From the NCBI GenBank assembly GCA_022615275.1, contig JAKEHA010000105.1, positions 1 through 14,015 of the forward strand: a stretch of 14,015 nt of DNA. Reading direction: 5' to 3'. Under the pieces are notes generated by a model. It worked only from the letters and a program-made list of their open reading frames with translations. It searched no databases and was not told the DNA's origin. Shown in pieces: positions 5,706 to 13,920 of the stretch. Source of the stretch: Candidatus Latescibacterota bacterium. Its GTDB lineage: Bacteria > Krumholzibacteriota > Krumholzibacteriia > WVZY01 > JAKEHA01. Both the position numbers and the translations under genes were made by a program. Each line of letters begins with the position of its first letter. The stretch's first letter is position 1.

Positions 5706-8209
5706 TTCGACCCAAGTCTCAAGCGACGGCGGACGCCGTCCCCGCCAACGGGATGCTACGCCGGCTGTTCTGGGCGGGCGCTGCCTTCGCGTTTTTCGGC
5801 AGCCTCATTCTGTACGCGCGCACGATGGAGGCGACCGCGAGCTTCTGGGACTCGGGCGAATTCATCGCGTCCGCGTATATCCTCGGCATCCCGCACTCGC
5901 CGGGTACACCGCTTTTCATCCTGGTGGCGAAAGTCGCGAGCCTGCTCCCGATTCCGTTTCTCTCCATCGCGCAGCGCGTCAACCTGCTTTCCGCGTTCTG
6001 CGGCGCGGCCGGCGTGCTGTTCGTGTACGCGCTCGCGGTTCGCATCTTCGACGACATGGCCGGGCAGAGCAAGAGCCTCTCCGACGGCCTGGTGCGCATC
6101 GGGGGTGCCCTGACGGGGGCGCTGTTCCTCGCCTTCAGCGACTCCCACTGGACCAACTCGGTCGAGGCCGAGGTCTACGGCATGAGCACCGCGTTCATGG
6201 GGTTCATGACCTGGCTCGCGCTCAAGTGGGGCGACTTGCCCAAGACGCCGCGGTCGACGTCCCTCATCTATCTGGTGTTCTACCTGCTCGCGTTGAGCGT
6301 GGGCTTCCACCTGGGGACGGTGCTCGTCTTCTCGGGCATCTTTTTCTTCGTCCTGATGTCGAAGGACCGGCCCTTCACCACCGCGGAGTGGTTCCTGGCC
6401 AGCTTTTCGCTGGCGCTGTTCATGGCGGATGCAACCATCTATCGCAACGGCGGCCTGACCGTGTTTCTCTTGCTGGTGTACGCGGTGGTGCTGGCCTGGC
6501 AGTACTCGCGCGGACGCTCGTTCGCGGCCGCGTGCGCAGGGCTCTTCCTACTCGGACTGACGGTGCACCTGTATCTGTACCTGCGGTCGATGCATAACCC
6601 CGCCATCGACGAAGGCGACCCCGAGACGTGGCGCAACCTGTACGCGGTGCTGCGGCGCGAGCAGTACCCTCCGACCAGCGTCATCCATCGCAAGGCCGAC
6701 TTTCTCTGGCAGCTCCAGCACTTCAACGGGTACTTCCAGGCCCAGTTCCAGATGTTCTCGGCCTACGTCGGGCGCTTGAACCTGGGCTCGCTCATTCCGG
6801 TGGCGCTGGGGATCTGGGGGATGGTCGACCAGTTCGCCAAGCACCGCAAGACCTTCGTGATGCTGTTCGTGACCCAGCTCGTCATGAGCCTGGGGCTGAT
6901 CGTGTTTCTCAACTTCTCCGACAGCGAGGTGCGCGAGCGCGATTACTTCTACTCGCCCGCGTTCTATTACTTCGCGATTTACATCGGCATCGGTGCTGCC
7001 AGCGTGTTGAACGAGCTCAAGGGCGTGTTCGCGCGGTGGGGGCGCCCCGTGCTCGCGACCGGGGCGGTCGCGGCCGCCATGGCGATAATGCCCCTGTTCA
7101 CGCTCAAGACGCATTTCTTCACCCATGACCGCTCGCGGTCCGTGATCTGCGCGGAGTATGCGCGCAACATGCTGGTGTGTCTGGAGCCCAACGCGATTCT
7201 TTTCACCAACGGCGACAACGACACCTTTCCGCTGTGGTACATCCAGGAAGTCGAAGGGTACCGGCGCGACGTCAAGGTCGTGAACTTGAGCCTGCTCAAC
7301 ACGCCGTGGTACATCAAGCAGTGCCGCGACAACATCCCGCCGGAGACGCAGGTGGCCGAGGGCGGCAAGTTTCCCATCGTGTGGCGCGACGACCAGATCG
7401 ACGCGCTGACCCCGGTGCCGTCCGAGGGCGGATGGCTCCTGATTCGCGACCTGGCCGTCGACCACATCATTCGCACCAACCGCTTCCAGCGTCCCATCTA
7501 CTTCGCGGTGACGATTCCAGCCGCGACCTTCGCGCCTTATCGCGAGATCTTGGAAATGGAAGGCCTCGCCTACAAAGTGGTGCCGCGCAAGGGCGAACGG
7601 ATGGTCAACGTGCCCAAGCTGGAGGACTGCATCGTCAATCAATACCAGTACAGCGGCATTCTCACCGCCGACTGGAAGCGGGACGACAGCGTCCACCGGC
7701 AGCAGTACGTCGTGCACCTGATTCAGAATTACAGCGTGGCATTCATGGAGCTGTCGTTCGCGAAGCACGAAGAGGGCAACCATGAAGCGGCCATCGAGTA
7801 CATGCTGACCGCGCAGGAGATCTCGCCGCACCTCGATCCGCCGCGTCAGTTGCTGGGCCTCTATTATATGGACGCCGGCGACACGACGCGCGCCATCCAG
7901 CACTACCTCGAGGTCCTGAAAGACCGGCCCAACGACTTCCAGGCCATGTACCGTCTGGCCAACGTGTACGAGCGCACCGGCCAGTACGACAAGGCGCTCG
8001 AAATGATCCAGCCCATCCTGGCCGACGACCCCGAAGCGCGCGACCTCATGGTCACCGCGTACACCCTGGCCGCGCGCGGCGGCATGGTCCCGCGCGCGCG
8101 CGAGTATCTCACCGACTGGATCGCCCGCCATCCCGGCGACACCGAGGCCCGCAAGATGCTCGAGGACTTCGATCGCGTATTGAGCGAAGAGCGCTCGGCG
8201 CAGCCCTAG
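5702..8209 (+). CDS. DUF2723 (GT117-type) GT-C-like membrane protein with C-terminal TPRs
   Basis: This 835-residue protein has a polytopic N-terminal part and a soluble C-terminal part. The DUF2723 signature is in the first loop: FWDSGEFIASAYILGIPHSP (48-67), whose Asp/Glu pair resembles the catalytic loop of GT-C transferases. NSVEAEVYG (152-160) follows. Hydrophobic helices continue to about 470, with SEVRERDYFYSPAFYY (408-423) between them. A conserved extracytoplasmic-type segment FTNGDNDTFPLWYIQEVEGY (501-520) comes next. Residues about 693-820 form three or so TPR-like units (for example AIQHYLEVLKDRPNDFQAMY and ALEMIQPILADDPEARDL). The family is thought to transfer sugars from polyprenyl-phosphate donors, possibly onto proteins; that is not shown here. 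ATG 5702 is chosen over the in-frame TTG at 5639 because it overlaps the leader stop. Neither has its own SD. Confidence 0.82.
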   Translation: MIRPKSQATADAVPANGMLRRLFWAGAAFAFFGSLILYARTMEATASFWDSGEFIASAYILGIPHSPGTPLFILVAKVASLLPIPFLSIAQRVNLLSAFCGAAGVLFVYALAVRIFDDMAGQSKSLSDGLVRIGGALTGALFLAFSDSHWTNSVEAEVYGMSTAFMGFMTWLALKWGDLPKTPRSTSLIYLVFYLLALSVGFHLGTVLVFSGIFFFVLMSKDRPFTTAEWFLASFSLALFMADATIYRNGGLTVFLLLVYAVVLAWQYSRGRSFAAACAGLFLLGLTVHLYLYLRSMHNPAIDEGDPETWRNLYAVLRREQYPPTSVIHRKADFLWQLQHFNGYFQAQFQMFSAYVGRLNLGSLIPVALGIWGMVDQFAKHRKTFVMLFVTQLVMSLGLIVFLNFSDSEVRERDYFYSPAFYYFAIYIGIGAASVLNELKGVFARWGRPVLATGAVAAAMAIMPLFTLKTHFFTHDRSRSVICAEYARNMLVCLEPNAILFTNGDNDTFPLWYIQEVEGYRRDVKVVNLSLLNTPWYIKQCRDNIPPETQVAEGGKFPIVWRDDQIDALTPVPSEGGWLLIRDLAVDHIIRTNRFQRPIYFAVTIPAATFAPYREILEMEGLAYKVVPRKGERMVNVPKLEDCIVNQYQYSGILTADWKRDDSVHRQQYVVHLIQNYSVAFMELSFAKHEEGNHEAAIEYMLTAQEISPHLDPPRQLLGLYYMDAGDTTRAIQHYLEVLKDRPNDFQAMYRLANVYERTGQYDKALEMIQPILADDPEARDLMVTAYTLAARGGMVPRAREYLTDWIARHPGDTEARKMLEDFDRVLSEERSAQP

Positions 8210-8213
8210 AGTC

Positions 8214-9176
8214 ATGGCGAAGCGCGTGGTGGTCACGGGCGCGGCAGGGTTCATTGGATCCCACCTGTGCGAAGCGATGGTCGCGCGCGGTCTCGACGTG
8301 CTCGGGATCGATTGCTTCACCGATTACTACGACCCGCGCATCAAGCGCGACAATCTCGCGGCGCTGCTCGCGGGCCCGCGCTTCCAGTTGATCGAAGGCT
8401 CGCTCTCCGCGCTCGACCTCGAGCGCGTGCTCGCGGGCGCGTCAACCGTGTTTCACCACGCCGCGCAGCCGGGTGTGCGCGCCAGCTGGGGCAAGACCTT
8501 CGAGCCGTACATCGAGAACAACATTCGCGCGACGCAGCGCTTGTGCGAAGCCATGCGCGCGCTGGACGGCGCGCGCCTGGTGTACGCGAGCTCGAGCTCG
8601 GTGTACGGGAACACCGCGGAGCTGCCCATGCGCGAGGACCATCGCACGCGGCCGCTCTCGCCGTACGGCGTCACCAAGCTGGCCGGGGAAGCGCTGTGCC
8701 TTTTGTATGCGGACAACTTCGGGGTGCCGGTCGTGTGCCTGCGCTACTTCACCGTGTACGGGCCGCGTCAACGACCGGATATGGCCTTCCATCGTTTCAT
8801 TAAAGCCGGCCTCGAGGGGGCGCACATCGACGTGTACGGGTCGGGCACGCAAACCCGCGACTTCACGTTCGTCGACGACGTCGTGGCGGCCAACCTGGCC
8901 GCGATGGAGTACGCCGGCGAGGTGCCCGTGTTCAACATCGGGGGCGGGAGCCGCGTCACGTTGAACCACGTGCTCGACGTCATCGGCCGCGTGTTGAATC
9001 GCAAACTCGACGTGCGCTACACGGAGACGCAGAAGGGGGACGTCATGCACACCTTCGCCGACGTCTCGCTGGCCGCCCGCGAGCTGGGGTACGCTCCCAA
9101 GACCACCCTCGAAGCCGGGCTTTTGCACGAGGCCGAGTGGCTGGAATCCCTTGGCCGTCGGCTCGGAAAGGGTTAG
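8214..9176 (+). CDS. NAD-dependent epimerase/dehydratase, sugar-nucleotide 4-epimerase type
   Basis: This 320-residue extended short-chain dehydrogenase probably inverts C4 of a UDP-sugar. It has the NAD-binding VTGAAGFIGSHLCE (7-20), an IDCFTDYYDPRIKRDNL segment (32-48) typical of UDP-glucuronate and UDP-GlcNAc 4-epimerase-like proteins, the Ser of SSSSVYG (126-132), the catalytic pair Y151-x3-K155 (SPYGVTK), RYFTVYGPRQRPDMA (177-191) and YGSGTQTRDFTFVDDV (208-223). All catalytic residues are present. The precise sugar cannot be settled; UDP-glucose, UDP-GlcNAc or UDP-glucuronate are all plausible. The ATG lies 4 bases after the DUF2723 stop without a clear SD, so it is probably coupled. It likely feeds an epimerised donor sugar to the glycosyltransferases downstream. 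Confidence 0.87.
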   Translation: MAKRVVVTGAAGFIGSHLCEAMVARGLDVLGIDCFTDYYDPRIKRDNLAALLAGPRFQLIEGSLSALDLERVLAGASTVFHHAAQPGVRASWGKTFEPYIENNIRATQRLCEAMRALDGARLVYASSSSVYGNTAELPMREDHRTRPLSPYGVTKLAGEALCLLYADNFGVPVVCLRYFTVYGPRQRPDMAFHRFIKAGLEGAHIDVYGSGTQTRDFTFVDDVVAANLAAMEYAGEVPVFNIGGGSRVTLNHVLDVIGRVLNRKLDVRYTETQKGDVMHTFADVSLAARELGYAPKTTLEAGLLHEAEWLESLGRRLGKG

Positions 9177-9186
9177 CCTGTCCGCC

Positions 9187-10149
9187 GTGAAGGTCTCCGT
9201 CGTCATTCCGTGCTACAACGAGCAAGACGCGCTGCCCGAGCTCTTCGAGCGCATCGAGGCCGTCATGGCCGAGATGAAGTGCGACTACGAATACGTCTTC
9301 GTCGACGACGGCAGCACCGATCGTACCATCGCGGTGCTGCGGGCGCTCCGCGAGCGCTCGCCGCGGGTGGGTCTGATCAGCTTCCGGCGCAACTATGGCA
9401 AGTCGGCGGCGCTCAACGAGGGCTTTCGCGCGGCCTCCGGCGACCTCGTCGTCACCATCGACGCCGACCTGCAGGACGACCCGGCGGAGATCCCCAATCT
9501 CCTGAAGCGTATCCAAGGCGGCGCCGACCTGGTATCGGGTTGGAAGCAGAACCGGCAGGACCCGCCTTCCAAAAGGCTGCCGTCGCGCGTGTTCAACCGC
9601 GTGACATCCATCGTCACCGGCGTCAAGCTGCACGACTTCAACTGCGGGTTCAAGATGTACCGGCGCGAGGTGACCGACGCCATCACCGTGTACGGCGAGT
9701 TGCACCGCTTCATCCCCGCGCTGGCGGCGTGGGAGGGCTTCCGCGTCGACGAGGTGGGTGTCCGCCACTTCAAGCGCAAGTACGGCAAGAGCAAGTACGG
9801 CAGCCGCCGCTTTCTGAACGGCTTCTTCGATCTCATCACCACCATGTTCGTAACCCGGCGCGCGCTCAATCCCCTGCACTTGTTCGGCCGCGTCGCGCTG
9901 ATCCTGTTCGTTCTGGGCTTGGCACCGCAGATCTACTTCCTGGCGCAGTGGCTCGCGGGCGACGGCTTGCGCGTGCGCCCGATTATGCTGCTGGGCTTCG
10001 TGCTCATCATCGTCGCGATCCAGGTCGCGTCGATCGGGCTCTTGGCCGAGCTGATCTCGGCCCGCGCCGCGCGCGAGACCGTGTACGCCTTCAAGGAGTA
10101 CGACGTGCGCGGCGAGCGGGCGCCGCGCGCGCGCGCGCGAAGCGCATGA
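9187..10149 (+). CDS. GT2 polyprenyl-phosphate glycosyltransferase, DPM1/CsbB/GtrB-like, with two C-terminal TM helices
   Basis: This 320-residue protein has a GT-A catalytic domain and a membrane anchor. Motifs are VVIPCYNEQDALPELF (5-20), VFVDDGSTD (37-45), RNYGKSAALNEGF (68-80), the DxD region TIDADLQDDPAEI (90-102) and FNCGFKMYRRE (151-161). Two hydrophobic helices follow at about 233-256 and 266-290. This is the layout of bacterial enzymes that load a sugar onto undecaprenyl phosphate on the cytoplasmic face (GtrB, ArnC and CsbB types). GTG at 9187 is chosen because it immediately precedes the first beta strand and lies 10 bases after the epimerase stop. GGAAAGGG (9165-9172) is rather far away at 14 bases; CTG 9178 would be better spaced but is a rare start. 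The C-terminal tail RAPRARARSA is encoded by a CG repeat. The stop overlaps the next start (ATGA). Confidence 0.88.
   Translation: MKVSVVIPCYNEQDALPELFERIEAVMAEMKCDYEYVFVDDGSTDRTIAVLRALRERSPRVGLISFRRNYGKSAALNEGFRAASGDLVVTIDADLQDDPAEIPNLLKRIQGGADLVSGWKQNRQDPPSKRLPSRVFNRVTSIVTGVKLHDFNCGFKMYRREVTDAITVYGELHRFIPALAAWEGFRVDEVGVRHFKRKYGKSKYGSRRFLNGFFDLITTMFVTRRALNPLHLFGRVALILFVLGLAPQIYFLAQWLAGDGLRVRPIMLLGFVLIIVAIQVASIGLLAELISARAARETVYAFKEYDVRGERAPRARARSA
10124..10139 (+). repeat. (CG)8 dinucleotide run at the GT2/GT4 junction
   Basis: Sixteen bases of strictly alternating CG lie inside the last codons of the GT2 gene, seven bases before the ATG of the next gene. Such a run can slip during replication and can adopt left-handed DNA. 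Loss of one CG unit, or a -1 ribosomal frameshift, would move GT2 translation into the frame of the following GT4. That frame has no stop in between, so the result would be a fused GT2-GT4 protein. Confidence 0.8.
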
Positions 10150-11282
10150 GAATCGCCCTGGTCGGACCGGCCTACCCGTATCGCGGCGGCATCAGCCACT
10201 TCACCCAAATGTTGGCGCGCGAGTTTCAATGCGCGCACGACGTGTTGGTGGTGGGCTTCTCGCGCTTGTATCCATCGCTTCTGTTTCCGGGCCGCACGCA
10301 GTACGACCAGGGGGGTGCGTTGGTGCGCTTCGACTCGGCGCGCTTGATCGACTCGGTGAACCCGGCCACGTTCGTGCGCGCCGCGCGCGCAGTGGTCGCC
10401 TTCTCGCCTTCGCTCGTGGTCGTGCAGTGGTGGCACCCCTTCTTCGCGCCCGCGTTTCGCGCCATCGCGCGCCGCGTGAGGCACGAATCGACGGCGCCCA
10501 TCGTGTACCTGTGTCACAACGTGCTGCCGCACGAGAGCGCGGGTGTCACCCGCGCGCTGGCGCGCTGGGGGCTGGCGGCGGCGGACGCTTACTTGGTGCA
10601 GTCGAGCGAGGACCGGGTCCGGCTGCAGGAGTTCGTGCCCAACGCAATCGTCGCCGTGCACCCGCATCCGATATACACGCAGTTCGCGACTGGTGCGGTG
10701 ACGCGCGAGGACGCTCGCGCGCGGCTGGGAGTGGAGGGGCGCGTCATACTGTTCTTCGGCCTGGTGCGCGCGTACAAGGGCCTCGACCAGCTCCTGCGCG
10801 CTTTCGCGCTGGTGGCCGAGCGCCTTCGTGCCACCCTGATGGTGGTGGGGGAGTTCTACGATGATCGCGCGCCCTACGATCGCGCGATTACGTCGCTCGG
10901 GATCGGGGCGCGCGTGCGCGTGGTCGATCGTTACGTGCCCGACGATGAAGTGGGCGTGTACTTCTCCGCCGCCGATCTGGTGGTGCTCCCATACAAGTCC
11001 GCTACGCAGAGCGGCATCGTGCAGACGGCGTTCGCGTTCGAGCGCCCGGTCGTGGTAACGGCGGTGGGCGGGTTGCCCGACGTGGTGCGCGACGGCGTCA
11101 CCGGCTTCGTGGTCCCGCCCGGGAACCCGGCCGCGCTCGCTGAAGCCATGGAGCGCTTCTTCGCGGGCGACCACGCGGCCCGGATGGCCGAGGCTATCCG
11201 CGCGGACGCGGCGCGCTTCAGTTGGAACGGCTGTGCGCGTGCGCTCCTCGAACTCGGCGAGCGCGTGCGGGCTGCGCGGTGA
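10146..11282 (+). CDS. GT4-like glycosyltransferase with altered E-x7-E motif
   Basis: This 378-residue GT-B glycosyltransferase opens with MRIALVGPAYPYRGGISHFT (1-20), where the GGI loop normally sits over the donor. IVYLCHNVLPHE (119-130) is a conserved mid-domain segment. The C-terminal domain starts near ILFFGLVRAYKGLDQLLRAF (201-220) and contains LPYKSATQSGIVQTAFAF (281-298), then VTAVGGLPDVVRDGVTGFVV (304-323). Where standard GT4 enzymes have E-x7-E, the sequence is T-Q-S-G-I-V-Q. A Q-containing variant of this kind is known in some GT4 subfamilies, so it is not clearly inactive. ATG at 10146 overlaps the GT2 stop as ATGA and no SD is visible, implying coupled translation. It probably acts on the same lipid-linked glycan as its neighbours; the substrate is unknown. 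Confidence 0.85.
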   Translation: MRIALVGPAYPYRGGISHFTQMLAREFQCAHDVLVVGFSRLYPSLLFPGRTQYDQGGALVRFDSARLIDSVNPATFVRAARAVVAFSPSLVVVQWWHPFFAPAFRAIARRVRHESTAPIVYLCHNVLPHESAGVTRALARWGLAAADAYLVQSSEDRVRLQEFVPNAIVAVHPHPIYTQFATGAVTREDARARLGVEGRVILFFGLVRAYKGLDQLLRAFALVAERLRATLMVVGEFYDDRAPYDRAITSLGIGARVRVVDRYVPDDEVGVYFSAADLVVLPYKSATQSGIVQTAFAFERPVVVTAVGGLPDVVRDGVTGFVVPPGNPAALAEAMERFFAGDHAARMAEAIRADAARFSWNGCARALLELGERVRAAR

Positions 11283-11312
11283 CGGCGAAGGGTCGCGTGC
11301 GCTTTGACCGTG

Positions 11313-11321
11313 TGGTATCAT
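11313..11321 (+). promoter_or_regulatory. Possible extended -10 promoter for the YfhO-family gene
   Basis: The 58-base gap before the YfhO-family gene contains TGGTATCAT (11313-11321). This is an extended -10 element (TGn) followed by TATCAT, which matches the -10 consensus at 5 of 6 positions. The bases about 17 upstream (TCGCGT, 11293-11298) are not a recognisable -35, which extended -10 promoters often lack. A transcript would start near 11328 and leave only about 13 bases before the ATG at 11341, with no SD. Confidence 0.45.
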
Positions 11322-11340
11322 CCGGCCACCACTTCATCTT

Positions 11341-13920
11341 ATGTCCTCGAAGTCTTCCCGCAAATCGGTAGCCGCCGGCGCAGCTAAACCCGCGCGCCCT
11401 CGCTTCGGGTCGCCGGCGATGGTTGTCCTCATCGCGGTTGTTGCCATGCTAGCGGCGGTCGCGGTCCTGTACCCGGAGATCGTCTTCGAGGGCAAGGTGT
11501 TCGTGTCGGGCGACAGCCAGGCCGCGGCCGGACACGCCGCGGTGGGGAACGAGTCACTCGCCCGGGGCGAGTACCCGGTCTGGAATCCCTACTTGTTCTG
11601 CGGCATGCCCAGTTTCGGAAGCCTCTCGTTCACGCCCTGGGTGTACCCGATCAACTGGGTCATCAAGCCCTTCCGCGCGGTGCTCCCGCTTCCCGAGTAC
11701 ACGTGGCTCCTGATTCACTCGCTGGCCGCCGGCTTCGGCGTGTTCTTGTTGCTACGCGACCGCGGTGTCCACGCGGCGGCGGCGATCGCGGCCGGCGTGC
11801 TGATGATCTGGATGCCGAACCTAGTCGCGGTGGGTGCGAACGGACACGGGAGCCAGGCCTGCGCGGTCGCCTACTTGCCATTCGCGCTCCTGTTCTGGGA
11901 TCGCGTCTGGCGCGGGAAGAACCTGGTGGCCAGCGCGGCCGCGCTCGCCGTGACTCTCGGCTTCTCGATGTTGCGCGCTCACTTCCAGATTTCGTACTAC
12001 ACGTACGCGCTGGTGGTGCTCCACCTGGTGTTCTTCGGGGTCATGGCACTGGTCGACGCGGCGCGGGGACGAACGACACCGGCCACCCCCCTCCCGGCCG
12101 GGTTCGCGACCAAGCTGCGCCAGGACGGCGCGCCGAGGTGGGGCGGAGCCCTCGCGGAGGTCGGTTTTTCCTCGGCGCTGTTGGCGGTGGTGGTGGGGGT
12201 GTCGCTCCTTATATGTGCGGTGCTCTACCTTCCAGTGCACGACTACGCGAAGTACTCGATCCGGGGGGCGTCGGAGGCCGGGGGACTCGACTATGGGTAC
12301 GCCACCAGCTGGAGCCTGCACCCCCGCGAGATGATGACCTTCCTGGTCCCGTTCTCCTTCGGCTTCGGCAAGGACCTCTACCTGGGGCACATGCCGTTCA
12401 CCGACTACCCCAACTATCTCGGGGTGGCGGTGCTCGCGTTCGCGGTGGTGGCGGTCCTGCGCGTGCGCACGCGCTGGGTCGGCTTTCTCGCCTTCGTCGC
12501 CGTGGTCGCGACCCTGGTGTCGTTCGGCAAGTTCCTTCCCGTCTTGTACGACCCGCTCTTCAAGTTCGCGCCCTACTTCAACAAGTTCCGCGTGCCCGTG
12601 ATGGTGCTCATCGTGCAGCAGCTCGCGGTGGTGATGCTGTTCGCGATCGGACTCGACCATGTGCTCATGAGCGATCGCGCGCGCGTGCGGCGCGTGGCGC
12701 TGCGCGCTCTGGTGGCGGCGGGGGCGTGCTTCGTGCTGGCCCTCTTGTCCCAGGGTTATTGGACCGACGGGTTCGCGAGCGGCTCCGCCGCGCGCGTGCG
12801 CGTCACCGACGACCCGGCCACGCGCCTGACCGTGGCGCGCATGGCCGGTGAATTCCTCGCGCGGGACCTCGTGCAGCTGACGGCACTCGGGCTCGCACTC
12901 GCGACCGCGGTGTTCGCGTTCGCGTCTTCGCGCCTGCGCCCGGTCGCCTTCGCGTGCGTGGTGCTGGCGGTGGGATTGATCGACTACTACCGCGTCGACC
13001 GCTACATCCTCCACCCGGAGCGTTTCCGCCGGCACGACGCCTATCGAATCATCCGGGATCGCGCGGTGGTCGATCGCTACGCCCAATCCGACGACGTGAT
13101 CGAGTTCCTGCGCGCCCAGGATGGCGTGTTCCGCATCCTGCCCATTGACGACCTGCGCAACCCGACCGCGACGGCCGCCTTCATGTCGAACCGTTATATG
13201 GCGTTCGACATCGCGTCGGTCGGCGGCTATCACCCCGCCAAGCTCTCCGTCTACGACGAGTTCTTGCGCGCCTTAGCGTTCTCGCTCCAGGAAGGCCGCC
13301 TGGACCTGGTCAACATGGTCAACGCGCGCTACGTCGTCTCGAGTGCGCGCGTGCCGGAGCAGCCGGCGCTGACACCGGTGTTCGTGGGCGACGACTACGA
13401 AGGCACGGCGCGCGCGATCTACGAGAACCGCGACGCGTTCCCGCGCGCGTGGGTGGTGGGGGATTACGCGATCGCGACGCGCGAGCAGGCGCTGGAGGCG
13501 CTGGCGGGCGGGCGCGTCGATCTGCGCCGCAGCGTGTTGCTGACGAAGGAACCCTCGCCCACGCCCGCGTCCGGGGACAGCGCCGAGGTGACGATCACGC
13601 GTTGGGGTGCCCGCGAGGCGGCCTTCGCGGTCGAGCTCGACCGCCCCGGCATCGTTGTGGTCAGCGAAGCCTACTACCCCGACTGGAAAGCGACCGTCGA
13701 CGGCGCGCCCGCGGAGATCCTGCGGGCCAATCACGCGTTTCGCGCGGTGGCGCTGCCGGCCGGCCGCCACGAGGTCGTGATGCGCTACGACGCGTCGGTC
13801 CTCGAGAAGGGGGCCACCATCTCGATCGCGTCTGTGGCGGCGGCGGTGCTGGCGATGATCTCCTCGTGGCTGGCGGGGGCTCGTCGCGAGAAGAGGCTGT
13901 GGTGGAAGCGCTCGTCGTAA
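11341..13920 (+). CDS. YfhO-family polytopic membrane protein (GT-C-like)
   Basis: This 859-residue membrane protein matches the YfhO family. It has a basic N-terminus (1-25) and a first helix at about 26-45. The first outer loop holds FVSGDSQ (54-60) and YPVWNPYLFCGMP (78-90), the spot where GT-C enzymes carry their catalytic Asp (D58 here). Many further helices follow to about residue 540, including 121-139, 174-190, 196-210 and 220-240. A second half (about 580-830) is largely extracytoplasmic and ends with the family's EAYYPDWKATVDGAPAEI segment (about 773-790). A final helix lies near 835-850. In Bacillus and Listeria, YfhO/GtlB proteins work with a CsbB/GtlA-type GT2 to glycosylate lipoteichoic acid. 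An equivalent pairing here with the GT2 at 9187 is inference. ATG 11341 has no SD; ATG 11419 is an alternative. Confidence 0.85.
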   Translation: MSSKSSRKSVAAGAAKPARPRFGSPAMVVLIAVVAMLAAVAVLYPEIVFEGKVFVSGDSQAAAGHAAVGNESLARGEYPVWNPYLFCGMPSFGSLSFTPWVYPINWVIKPFRAVLPLPEYTWLLIHSLAAGFGVFLLLRDRGVHAAAAIAAGVLMIWMPNLVAVGANGHGSQACAVAYLPFALLFWDRVWRGKNLVASAAALAVTLGFSMLRAHFQISYYTYALVVLHLVFFGVMALVDAARGRTTPATPLPAGFATKLRQDGAPRWGGALAEVGFSSALLAVVVGVSLLICAVLYLPVHDYAKYSIRGASEAGGLDYGYATSWSLHPREMMTFLVPFSFGFGKDLYLGHMPFTDYPNYLGVAVLAFAVVAVLRVRTRWVGFLAFVAVVATLVSFGKFLPVLYDPLFKFAPYFNKFRVPVMVLIVQQLAVVMLFAIGLDHVLMSDRARVRRVALRALVAAGACFVLALLSQGYWTDGFASGSAARVRVTDDPATRLTVARMAGEFLARDLVQLTALGLALATAVFAFASSRLRPVAFACVVLAVGLIDYYRVDRYILHPERFRRHDAYRIIRDRAVVDRYAQSDDVIEFLRAQDGVFRILPIDDLRNPTATAAFMSNRYMAFDIASVGGYHPAKLSVYDEFLRALAFSLQEGRLDLVNMVNARYVVSSARVPEQPALTPVFVGDDYEGTARAIYENRDAFPRAWVVGDYAIATREQALEALAGGRVDLRRSVLLTKEPSPTPASGDSAEVTITRWGAREAAFAVELDRPGIVVVSEAYYPDWKATVDGAPAEILRANHAFRAVALPAGRHEVVMRYDASVLEKGATISIASVAAAVLAMISSWLAGARREKRLWWKRSS

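Noticed and set aside
6548..8320. 590-codon open frame on the - strand
   Set aside because: It lies opposite the DUF2723 gene, whose conserved motifs show the + strand is coding. Long antisense frames are expected at this GC content.
9210..10145. Open frame extending the second GT4 upstream through the GT2 gene
   Set aside because: Shadow composition with no motifs; the GT2 frame is clearly coding. It is kept only as the basis for the frameshift idea.
9933..11321. 462-codon open frame on the - strand
   Set aside because: Antisense to the second GT4 and the end of GT2, with no motifs and no SD; a shadow.
11283..11340. Terminator between the second GT4 and the YfhO-family gene
   Set aside because: No stable inverted repeat followed by a T-run is present in the 58 bases.
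11821..13233. 470-codon open frame on the - strand
   Set aside because: Antisense to the YfhO-family gene, rich in Arg/His/Glu with no recognisable domain; a GC-driven shadow.
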